From Galaxea fascicularis (taxonomy: Eukaryota; Cnidaria; Anthozoa; Scleractinia; Euphylliidae), in assembly GCA_948470475.1 (NCBI GenBank), contig OX419343.1, positions 24,624,069 through 24,688,068 on the forward strand: a DNA stretch of 64,000 bases, given 5' to 3'. A program made the position numbers and the translations under genes. Below, piece after piece: positions 24,201 to 36,275 of the stretch (positions within the stretch are counted from its first letter, which is position 1; each line of letters begins with the position of its first letter). The notes beneath the pieces were generated by a model, which ran no database searches, was not told where the DNA came from, and worked only from the letters and a program-made list of their open reading frames with translations.

Positions 24201-27200
24201 CCAGTGAATAGTGCAATTAGCTTTCCCATTACTTATCCGCTGGATAGTGATTTATCCGGTGGATAGCGCTATCCAACGTTTGAACAACTGGGGCCTGGTG
24301 TACAAGTAGTTGTATACTTCGAGTTTGTGTATAAAATCGTGCTCAGTCCGTAGGTGAAGTTCCAAAATGTGACCAACTAATTAAAGTGAACCATTTTAAT
24401 GAAAGCTGCCGAGCAGTTCTTTCCTCACCATCGCTCCAGAGGTCCGTTGAAAAAATAAGTATCCCTGAAAACCAAAATAGAAGGCGACAGACGGAGCCGA
24501 GAAATTGGTTTCCATAACATCAAATTGGAACAGAGTTTGTCCTTGCATGTTCGTTGATTGGCTCTTCAAACAACGACTGTAATTGGCTAACGATAAGCGT
24601 GAAACAACAAATGAAACAACAACTCTGATTGGCCTAGGGAAAGCGTGGTTTCCCAGGCGACAGCACAGCACGGAAACGAGGTTCAGTATTCGTGCGACCA
24701 GAGCTTATTTTTTCCCTCTCGGCGGTTGGCGCCTTGCCGCGTAATTTCCCTCCTTCAAACGAAAAAACTAACTTCTGGCACGCATGGTATTCTTTCCTGT
24801 GGTGCTGTTTAACTCTCTCCGGACTTTTCAGGTGAGAGGGTCTAAGTAGTATGTCAGTAAATGTAGCAGTTTTGAGCATTAGTTTCCTTTTGCAGTGTGT
24901 TGTTCATTATGTCGTACAAGGTGGCTTAAGTTTTGAGCCTGTGGTTTCTCTCAGGCAAAAATGACGCCTAATCGATCGATCCATCGGTCTCTCATTTTCT
25001 TTTCTTTACCTTCACTTGAACAAAAACACACGAGAGATGCTGTTTGGCTCACCTCAAAGAACGAACTTCTATCTTTGTACTGAGCCACCGAAAACTGCAC
25101 AACACCTCGCTTTTCAACTCGTCCCATCTTTCACTTCGAATCAGCTGGACAGGTAGCTCGTGGAGTTTCCTTAAATTGTACCTGCCTTTGGAAAGCAACA
25201 GAGGTTGTCCGGAGATGCTCGCCAAACGAACCAGCTTACCATTAATAGTTGTAACTTCACTGGTGTCCTCGTCTGAAAAGACCAAACGAATCGACTTTAG
25301 AGGTTGCTACGACGTCGAATGCAAACAGAGATAAGGATCTTAAGCAACGGCATTGACATACGTCAACCAGAGACCGTAACCCCCTCGCGATTATTAAAAG
25401 TCGCTCAACCTGTAAAATGTGCCTGGCCAAGCTATCCAGCCAGGGTGTTGAAATAAAGATAAACAAAGAAAATGTTACTATTACTGTTATGCGCTAATAT
25501 TCTCCACAAAACCTTGAATTTTTCAATTTGCAATAGACGGCAAAGAAATGTAATAAAATGTGACCACATGTGTAGAATGGTTGCTTTTGCTCTCCAAACC
25601 AACTGCTTCTGTGACGCTGACGTCGCCGTTGGCAACACCGTTGCTTACGCTGTCCAAATTCTTAAAAAGGAAAACGGAACAGATTTTTCGAGATGGTCTG
25701 TTCTTTGCGTTGTAAACAAGTGTCCTAACGTTCGACTTTCGATGAATTTTTAATTTTCTTATGCTAAAGTTACACAGTGAATTTAACTTTCGATTTATAA
25801 ACCCTTCAACTCCCAAGGTCTGATCATTAATTCTCCTTACTAGCTGTTATACAGTTCCCTGTACATTAGTTGAGAGAATTTGGGGTTATATCAATATAAC
25901 ACCCGTGATGTAAGTTGTAATATGTCGTAATGTAAGTATCATGTAGATATTATGTAAGTTACATATTAAATAAAATTAAAAAAAAAAAAAAAAAAGAAAG
26001 GAAAATAACTGACTTCAAAAAAGAAATTATGCAGTCCTTGTATCTTTGGCTTTCATCAGGGTGTATCTAATCGTTATTTTAAATACTTGGTAAAAGTTTA
26101 TTGTAACTGATACTTATCATTCAAGCAGAAATCGATTTTTATTGAGTTTTGGTAATGAGCTATCAATTTTATTGACAATTATTGTACTAATAAAATGGAA
26201 CAAAGATTGTTTTGATTCAAAAAAAAAAAAAAAAAAACACCCTCTGGCTGATAAGTTTGTCTATTCTCATCACCTGTCTGCTGGACAATGTATCGATATT
26301 ATAGGGAGAATTTACATGCTAATCACCTGGCAGTGGAGGAATTAAAATGGTGTCAACCTTTAATTCATTGTTTAGAGAAAGGTTATTATCTACTTAAGAC
26401 CGCTCACCAACAAAGTTTTTCCCCAGGAAGTAATCTGCAATAGCGCTATGGATGTTCTTCTTCTCAACCGGATCCGACAGGTATCTGTCTACAGCAGCCT
26501 GGACAAACTGCCTGTGATACCAACACGTGATTTGCGTGCCATGCGCCCCCCGATCCACCAAGTAGGAAGCCAGATCCGCTCGGATTCGGACCCAAAGGAG
26601 CGGGGGCAAGCGTCGGATGGGCGGGGTCCAGTACTGGAATACGTCGTCGAGGACGGCTCCATCGCAGGATAAAATATCTTCGAGTTCGTTTGTGGTTAAA
26701 CCTTGTGAAGCTACCAGAGAAAAATGGCAACGTGATTTCGCTGGGCAACTTCCCGATATGGGGTATGAAAGATGCCTTAACTGTGCAGACTACGTCATAT
26801 GAGGGCCGTAAGTTAGAAAACTGTAACAGGTTATTGCGTCTCCCTCTCTAAATAAAGTTATTGTTGTTGTTGATGATGATAACAATGATGATGATGATGA
26901 CGATGACGACACCAACGACAACGATGGTGATTGTGATGATGAAGGTGACGATGATGATGATAATGATGGTAACGATGATGATGATGATGCCGAAAGCGTA
27001 CAGTGAATTTTTGAGCGGCAGATTTTACAATATTCATGTCAAGGACACTCAAGGTCACTGGCAATCATGTCATGTATAACCGCGGTGCATGATTTCTAAG
27101 GATAATCATGTGGAAGCTCGTACGCTTTGTATGACTTGGCGTCGATGAAGCAGCAAAAGGACGTCCACGTTTGCAAGTAAATGTTTACTGACGTGACAAT

Positions 27201-28133
27201 TTTTGTTTTCGTTCGGTGTGTAATGAAACAATTATTAGATTCGTTTTTTTGTGATATGCTTCAGAAGAAGTAATAACATAGTCGTCCCGCGTTTTAACTC
27301 ACAGTTTCTTAAAAACTCAATTAGCTATAGAGGCGCTATCCTCTGGAATGCTGTCTCGACCCATTTCATGGGCCAGTTAACTGATTTTTATCGTAAAGTG
27401 AAGGACTTTTATTTTAAAGAACTTGATTTTAGCGCACAGTCGGTCCAGTCGCTGCCCAGGCACTACCAAGATTTTTCATGCTATTAAATATTTTCTCTCT
27501 TACGGTCTTTCCCGTAAAACCGTGAACACCAGAAAAAAATTGTGGAATGTTTATTGTTTCGCGACCAATCAGAAGCAACATGAAACCACAACCTAATTAC
27601 CGTTACTGTTTGCGGTTTAGTTTTCTCACGCGTGATTGGCTTTTTACTTGAAACACAATAACATTGCATAGATATTTCAGGTGTTCACGGTTTTACGGGA
27701 AAGACTGTAATTATTGTAGTCGATTTATTCGGATGTAATTACGTGAACTCATTTAACATTCTCTTTTAGAAACTTATTGAATTTTTTTAGTTTTTACCAT
27801 GGTAGTTGTGATTTGTAAGTACTGTTACCCCTATTTTAATATAGTTTTATACTGTAATTATTTTCACACGACCCCACAAGCCACGAGCTTTAAACCCTAT
27901 CGTGTTTAAATAAAGGATATGTATGCATGTATGTATGTATGCAGAATACCTCGAACTTGATTAATCTGGATATTAAAAAACACGAATCTAATAACTGTTT
28001 TTATCATCCATCAAATATTTTCGCTCTCACGCGATTGGTCTAAACGCATCACGTGATCCGGTAATATTCCCCAAATGCGTGTTGCGCAAAAATATTTGAA
28101 GAATAATAAACACAATAGCCTGTATTTGGCCTC

Positions 28134-28166
<33 letters not shown>

Positions 28167-31100
28167 TCAGTTCCGCGGAGCTCACAGTTTTCCTGTTCGC
28201 TTCTCGGAACCGCGGACAAATATCCGAGCATATTTTCAAGCCAAATGGAGACTATTGTTTATATAATTCTGACCTTGTGTCCGTCATTACCTGCAGTTAA
28301 GTAGCCAAGTGCATGCCGCACAAGCAGCTCACCATGTCGCACCTCAACTCTCTCAAACAGTTTGTCAATAGCCTTTCGTATGGAAGTCTCTAAAAACGTC
28401 TCATTGGGCAAAGTGTATGACCTCCAGAGACAGGCCTCATCATACGAAATCTTTAGAAACAAAGGAAGAGGACATTGTTCACACGCGTCTTTGAACACCT
28501 GCAGCTGATGCTCCTGAAGGGTCCTGTTGTCGGCGTTAAGCCAGTTAGTCAATATGGTGGACAAGTCCTCTGATGGAAGATCAGGAATGGATATGAAGCA
28601 TTTTGGATTCTTGAAAATAGCCTTAAATTAAGGAACAAAATAGTCAAATCTCAAATGTTAATATTGGCCCATTTGACCAAGATGGGACAGAGAAACCAAT
28701 ATTGATCCAGGGTCAATCATGCAGACAATTTTTGGCCAGTACGATTCCAGAGTCACCCAAATTGGTTCATGTGGGTCAAGGTCACCCAAAATGCCCAGTA
28801 TCGGTCCATGGTGACCCCATATTTGGTCCAGGGGCAACCCATTGCCCGATATTGGCCCATGGAGACTAATATTGGCCGATGTTAATCTAGTGTGACCTAT
28901 ACTGTCCAGCAATGGTCCAGAGTCTCCCACATCGGCTAAGACCACCGTTCGTCCAGGGTGTTCATATGGGCTATTAGTATTATTTCAGGGCTGTACAGGC
29001 AGCATGGAAAATGGGTGCGAGTATGCCATGAAAGTAGCGCGAATTTTGTCAACCACTCAAAGAGCATAATACAGCCTTGCCGGCTGTAACCAATGTAAGA
29101 AAAACTGATACCTTGAGCGTTGGGAAACACTTGTATTCTTGGTCGGGTAGAGTGGAGACGATGAACTTGACATGAGGCGGTAGTTGCCTTGGAAACCAAG
29201 TTAACCTACGCGCGCCGTGCAGGGGTGAGAGCTGATCCAGTGCATCGAGGATAACAACTAACGGGTTGTCTTTTGTGGCGCTTGACAAATAGCTTGGGAA
29301 CTGGTCAAAGACGCCTTTAGTTGACTGAAAAGAAATGTAAGGTTAGTTGGTATATTACAGGGTTGGCACAGTGGTGAGAGCGCTCACCAATGTGTCCCGG
29401 GTTCGATTCCCGGACTTGGCGTCATAAGTGGGCTGAGTTTATTTTTCTCTACTCTGCTCCGAGAGGTTTTTCTCTGGGTACTCCGGTTTCCCCCTCTCTC
29501 TAAAAAAAACAACAGTTGATTTGATTTTAGAATTGTAAAGATTTCTTTGAAAAGCACATTTCAAAACTTATGTTGAATGTGCGCAGTACAAATAAATAAT
29601 ATTATTATTATTGGTTTATGTTTTTCGCGCGCGTTATTGCGTGTGTCGCTCGTCCTTCCGACTTCCAACTCCAATTCCATTATTTCCCCAGACTCGGCTT
29701 ATCGCAAACAAGAAAATGAATTTTTCAATCCACGCTTACTTACACGAGGAATTTTAGCAGTCAGCTTGTACACGTGTTTGATCTGCCACATGATGGTTTT
29801 GAGCACTCGACGAATTGATGAACTTCTGGGCGTGGTACCAAGAAACCTACAAAATTCATACTGTACGTCACAGAGAACACTAAATTCAAAACAAGCATAA
29901 CTACGAGCCTCTTAAACGCATGATGATGATGATGATGGTGGTGATGGTAATGGTGATGATGATGATGATGACGACGATGGTGATAATGGTAATGATGGTG
30001 GTGACGGTGACAGTGATGGTGATGATGATGATTATGAAGGAGTTGATGATGGTCAAGGAGAGAATAATGGTAATGCAAGCCTGCAGATGATTGTTGTCAA
30101 TTAGCAGGTCATTTGTCAGGCCAGGGTCAAGTTTTGGCTGGACAAGAGAACAGTCTGGTCAGAAATCCCCGGTCAGAGTGTCCGACCAGACTAAGCTTTC
30201 GCCGGTCAAAACCTTAAATTTATCGGACATTTGTCTGATGACCGACTGTTATTTGCAGGCTTGTAATGGTGGTGGTGATGTCAATGATGCTGGCGATGAT
30301 AATAATAAAGTTTCTGATGGCTCAACAGCGCTTTACTGCGGGTAAAAACAAGTTCAATAAAAGCAAAATAAGGCAAAATAAGTGCCATGGTGGCATCTTC
30401 TTTGCAAACAAAACAGAAAGCCCGACACGATACTATAATCTACCTAACATTTTAAACTGAGTTGGACAACATCAGATGTTAAATAAAAAATTGAATAAAA
30501 TACATTATCTCAAAAAGAAACCCGCTTGCCATGTTTCGGTCCTACCCGTCTCTGAAGTTCAAAACTATAGCACCAGCCGGATATGCCGCTAATCAGACTC
30601 TGAACGGCAGAAATAAATGAACTTTAATAATATTATTTCTTCTCAGTAATAATCAACTTAGAGTCTCGCAATCGTTTTATGAATGTTTCTTCCGCTCCAT
30701 GGTATCATACTGTGGTAGTGGCAAGCTCGAAAGTTTCGCTCCTTGGGCCAGTATCCACTTCCGCCTTAAGAAAATTAACTTTATAATGCCAATTTTCTTT
30801 CTTTTTTCCCTTTTCTTTTATGATTGCTGTAATAGATATGAATAAGTGTGAATAAAGAGAAAGTGAAAATTTACAACATCTGGCACAATGTCTTGTTTGC
30901 AGCTGCGTTTTTGCATGCACACGCTTACAAGTTTCCACTTCAAATACACATACCTAAGACAAATACAGCCTTTCTGGTCCATGAATTTACTTATTGCCTT
31001 GGCTGCCATGGCCATAATGGCTGTTTTGCCACAGCCGGACTTCCCGTGAATCACCAATGGGTATTGACTAGGTCCTTTAAGGTAATCATCGATGTCCTGG

Positions 31101-34100
31101 GAAATAAATCACAGTATTATTACAGCGAAATTGGAATGGTTATACTGACCTTAAGGAGAACGAAAGAACGTTCTTCACCCAAGAGATTTACATAACTTAT
31201 TTTATTTTTATGTATGTTCATTGAATTCAGATAAAACTATACTGCAAGACAGATTCACAAAAAGCACATAAATTACAGAAAAGAAAAGGTAAGGTTTACA
31301 ATTGTTGGAGGCAGGATGGCCGAGTGGTTTAGGGCGCTGGATTTCAATGCGGTGATCCGGGTTCAAATCCCCGCTCTGGCCACTAGCCGCTGTTGTTCTG
31401 GGTAAGTGCCTGGTTCAACTTCTCGGACATCCTAATGATAGCTAGCCAACTGGTTTCATATTTATTCCTTGGAATTCAAGTGCAGTGCTAGCTTGGATGG
31501 CTAAGTGCACTTTCACTATAAAAACTATTTATTTATATATATTTTTTATTTTTATTAGTTGACAGTGGGTGATTACGGTTCCGTTCCGAATTTACAAGAA
31601 AATAAAAACTGTCCGTTAGAAGTGAAAATTTTATTGAAGAGAAATTCTTCATCAGTTAACGAGAACGCGGTAATCATTTTCCCTATTCAAATATTTCAGA
31701 ACGTCGCTAGAAAATTGGCTGGATTAGCGGCATCCGGTGAAAGTGTCGTGAAACTGCTCTGGGCTGACCACAGCAATTGCTGTCCACATCGTCGGAAATC
31801 CCATGACAATGCTCCTCTTTTTTGGATACTAGTATTCTACGTACAAGTTTGTAGTTGAGTTCTGTCAGTTTCTTCCGTTTAGCGTATAAATTTATACTGC
31901 TTGAATTGGTATTTCTACCGAATTTCACTTGACGACAGATCGCGCGACAATACAAGCGAGTCTTTTTTCTCGCATAGGTGAGACGAAATAGTCGAGTCAC
32001 CAAGGCCCGTCAAAAATCGAGCGAAAAATTGGCCGAATTTTATTATACTTGAGACGGATCATCCGCCTGGGACGGACTTGGGCAAACAAGTGTAGTTTGT
32101 CTGATAATTCGTCTGTGTATAAATACGGGAAAACAGATGAATCATCCGTCCAGACGAATTAACCACGATAGTTCTTCCGGACTGATGATCCATCTGTTTT
32201 CCCGTATTCATACATAGACGGATTATCAGACGAACTACACTTGTTTGCCCAAGTTCGTCACAGACGGATGATCCGAATGATCCGACTCTAGCATAAATTC
32301 GGCCAATAAATTCATGCGGCAGTACCTTGAGAGTTTGCTCCCTTCCATAAACAACTTCAATTTTCTTTTTACAAAACAGCGTGTGTTGAACAACTTCCAC
32401 ATACAGAAAATTCTCTGTCTCAGCCCCTTTGTGCTCTGCAATGCTCTCTGTGATCATGCCCTTAATCGTGCTTTCAAAGTCACCGCACAGTTGATCTATG
32501 TATTTCTTGTGCATGTCAACTGATGGATCAATACCTAGAACAGAATTTAGGAAAAAGTATGGTTGGTGATATGTTTGTTGCCTGGCAACGGGCGAAAGGA
32601 CAACTGAAAAGGAAATCAGAACATATCATCTTTCTCACGGGCACATTTGAAGGATGGTTGGTTCAACCGTACAAGAGTAATTAACGCCCAAAACCAAAGG
32701 TATTTGAGGTATTCAGCTAGATTTGATGATCATTTGATGATTCATATCAAGCATTATTCAACAAATAGTTACTCTACCAGTGTGCGCGAACTCTCACAAC
32801 GCATGAAGACCGTCGAAACGTGGTAAGACCAAAGAAGTACGCATGACTGATGCACGTACCGCGTTTTGACCGCGTCCTGCGTGCGTTATCTTAGTACACA
32901 AACACACACACACTCAAAAACGGAATCTGCTTGCTTTATGCATTGTTATTTTTTACCGTTTCTTTGGCTCGCGACGTCTGTTCGTACGTCTATATAAATT
33001 AATCGCAAAGTTCTCTATACCAATAAAAACTTGAAGTTTACACAGTAAAAACTATTCCAGTTGAGGAGTTAAATTAACCTCTGTTTTGCAGTAATTTCAG
33101 TCCCATTTTTGGAGTTAAATTTAGGAGTTAAAGTTACTCCAAAAAGGAGTTACTTTGAACCTAAAATTTTAACTCCATTTTTGGAGTTAAAAACATTATC
33201 GTGTGCTCCTTGTTCACGAATGAGAGGTGTTCTGCGTGGCCTTGCAATGTCCAAAGCGTCTTGTTACCAAGGAAAAAAGATGGTAAATTATAACAGTCAG
33301 GAAGTTAAGGAAATGTAGGTTTCGTAAATGTCACAAGTATTTATCAGCATTGAAGTACAAAACAATATGTGGGGAACTTGGCAAATTTGAAGATTTTCTT
33401 TTCTATTGAAATTTTTAAACGCAAAACAAAAAAGAAAGCAAGCTGCCGCATAACAATACAAAGTGCTATTGTTCTTACATGGAGAATTACTTAATAGGAG
33501 GCTGAAATTGTTGCGATTCCTCAAGTGGCATTGCGTCCAGGATGTTTCGTCTTACGGTCTAACCACTTAAGTACCGTGTGCGAGCAGCAACTTTACAGTT
33601 CCCCAATGTACCATACACGTACTGACCTCCTCCGTTAAAGTACAGATAAATTAATAGATCTTCCAGAAATACATGTACCTTTTGGCGTCCATGTGGCATC
33701 ATATGTGAAGATGTTTTCTATGTCCATTACTTCCTTCATCTTCTTGTTCTTCAAGGTGTGAAGTAGGGTTTGAGGATTTGCTTCATCGTTGTGCTTTACG
33801 ACGTTAGGCCTCTCATCAATGTACTTCAGAATCTCTGGATGATCGGTAGTCGTTGGCGAATTCAAACCGCTGATTACTCGGTGAAACCACACACAAGATC
33901 TTTTTGGGTTTTCAGCCCGCATGAGGCCATGCTCTATTTCTACTTCACAAACTTGCGAAAGGAAAAGAAAAGAAAAGAAAAACAAAGCAAAAGAAATTAT
34001 AACAAATTAAAGCGAAAAGAGTGATGAAAAATGGGGAGCGACAACTCTAAGAAGGCCTTTCTCGGGAGAAAAACAAAATTCTTCAGGGAAATCTGGAGAT

Positions 34101-36125
34101 TTTGTCGGGAATCGGGAGACCCGGGAATTTTTCTGGTTAATGTGACATAGTTCAGGGACATTGCAAAAAAAAAAATCGGGACACTGAACAAAATTTGTAT
34201 TTCAGTGGGATTTAAAACAACAGAAGGATCTTCCAACTGAAATTTCCGGGAGGACCTTAAGTTACACATAGAGTTGTTCAAACAACGTTTATTAAAGTTG
34301 TCACCCCCCGTATAAAGGTGACCCAGATGAACGACTAAATTCTTAAATGATGCTTTAATTATTTTTAACTGAGCATTTCTGAAAATTACCACCGGTTTAT
34401 AACGTACTGAAGTGCTGATCAATTATTTTGGAAGTAAATAACAAAACACATTCTCCTTAAGGCCAGTTTCTTGAAGTCCTCTAAAGTTGATCGGCCCGAT
34501 AATTCTTTCATTTTTCCAACGCGCACTATTTAAGCGCATATGGTCCAATGTGCCGCATAAAATTGTAAACTTAGGACGTAAAAATCAAGTGAATTCTCTT
34601 TGCAAACTTTGGTGTAACAATTCCCTTTTTTACAGGAATGAAGAAAGATGTGTCATTTTCTGCAAAACGTGGAAAATATATTGTTACCCTAGGTGCCATA
34701 CGTTATTTTTACCTTTGGAGAAGGGAAATTACGAGGCGAGGCGCGAAGCTTTAATCAAAATTTGCGCCACGTGGTTGCGTAACCTCTTGCACCCAGGGCA
34801 ACATATTGTCAGAGTCTCCGTAAAGTTGTCCCTGGGCTTGGTGGCAATGTGTCCATGCCTTAACTAAAAATAGAATCAATTAACTATCTAAGTATAGAAT
34901 CAATCAAAGGTGAGAAATAAAGCGCGCTTTAAGAAAGGCCTTATTGATCCCACAAGCTATACCTACTGAAGCTCAGGCCCCGACCTGCTAAGGTATGGCC
35001 AAGGGGGCTAAGCCGAACAAAAGACACTCCCTGGCCCTCCATGCAGATTGGGGGTAAAAATGGGCATGGCCAGTCAACCCGCTCCATACATAATGCTCAA
35101 ATGCAATTCACCTGATCTCACATATTTATGCCACACGTCTGGCTGCTCTTTGAAGACCTCCATTGCCGCTTTCTGTAAGAATTCCCTCATTGCATTATAG
35201 TCGCTTTGCCACTGGCTTTGTGCTTCTTGCTTCAATGAAGGGTCGCTATCATTAAAGCAATGTGGTATCCAAGTTGTCACAGGTTGAAGGATGTATGATA
35301 CTGGAAAGCAGTTTTCATCTTTCTGGTACCATCTAAAAGATGAAACTGAAATGACTAGGTGCATGCAAAAAATCTCAAAAATAATAAATTAATTAATAAA
35401 TTGAAGATTTAAGAGTGGTTGAATTCTGACCAATCACAAGAGATGTGGACAGTCCAGTGAACCAATCAGAATTTGAGGTAATTACATGCAACCGAGACCA
35501 AGTGCAGGAAATTGAAACTACACTGTAAATGGAACTGGCGGTTGGTTTTGGTTTTCATTGGCTGAGAAAGTAGCGTGAATTTTTTCAACTAGAAAGAAGT
35601 AAAGCAAACCCAAAGCAAATGTGAATTACTTTTGACACTCAATCGAAAACTGCTCTTACTAATACAGTGTAAGCTGGACTTAAAATCTCTCTTATAACAT
35701 ACTGTGAGAAGCAGTTCTAAGTAATGTCTGGCATACTTGTTGAGAAGGTCCCTTGTGTGTTCATCAGTGGCAGTATTAAAAAGCATCTCGAATTCCTGAG
35801 CATCTATGGAAGGCAAAAGTGGCCGGTAGCCATACTTTTCTGAAAGGAGAGTCTATGAATAAAAACCACAAGATAACAATAATGCTTTAATACCCAATAT
35901 CAACATGCGAATTCTCGTTACACTTCTCAAATATTTCCATATGTTACATGTTGGGAGAATTTGCATAATGTTAACTCAACAGTAACTGATCCTTTGTGAT
36001 CATTTCCTGTATTCTCATGCTCTGTATTATTGACAAACTAGTTTTTCTAAGGTAAAGTTACATTGTGGTCATTTTCTACATCATCCTGAAACTTGGAAAA
36101 GAAACTCTAAATCACCAATTAGTAA

Positions 36126-36165
<40 letters not shown>

Positions 36166-36206
36166 AGGCGAGTAATTTCAAAATCAGACGAGTGCGCAGC
36201 GCAAGT

Positions 36207-36275
<69 letters not shown>

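Larger units (their letters stand above)
12288..25272 (-). other. NWD1: NWD1 exons 15-24: helical linker and WD40 region
   Basis: Exons 15-17 encode a helical stretch (for example NLRKLHELPVQLIRS). Exon 18 starts the beta-propellers after SRGFLAPPGGQLVQTLVGHS. Exon 20 (18033-19363) is one long uninterrupted exon of 444 codons. Readable blade ends include VKVWDIIDG, VRVWDLTRED, VTIWDLPTM, FVWNLETREE, AVWDIQR, IICWNIEQ and LILWDMKAG. Exon 21 (17655-17780) is 126 bp, phase 1 on both sides, so it can be included or skipped without a frameshift. The C terminus is acidic (FDDEESSEAGQVGEDEGQT). Exon 16 ends in an unusual donor, GTTTGG. Confidence 0.85.
26408..33951 (-). other. NWD1: NWD1 exons 8-14: NACHT NTPase and winged-helix region
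   Basis: Exon 10 (30954-31096) encodes the P-loop GKSGCGKT at residues 558-565. Exon 11 has RFLGTTPRSSSI, the sensor-like strand typical of NWD1. Exon 12 (29112-29324) holds Walker B, LVVILDALDQLS, around 644-655, followed by WFPRQLPPHVKFIVSTLPD. Exon 13 contains ALGYLTAG and exon 14 continues with NELEDILS...WTPPIRRLPPLLW, the winged-helix part. Key catalytic residues (Lys564, Thr565, Asp649) are present, so the ATPase is probably functional. Exons 8-9 (33679-33951, 32326-32534) form the linker between DUF4062 and NACHT. Confidence 0.88.

Noticed and set aside
26858..27079. Opposing Met-rich and His-rich frames
   Set aside because: Both come from the GAT repeat at 26866-26992.
29761..30078. 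His-rich minus-strand frame
   Set aside because: It is the translation of a (GAT)n microsatellite. The real coding part of this interval is the NWD1 exon at 29744-29846 in its own frame.
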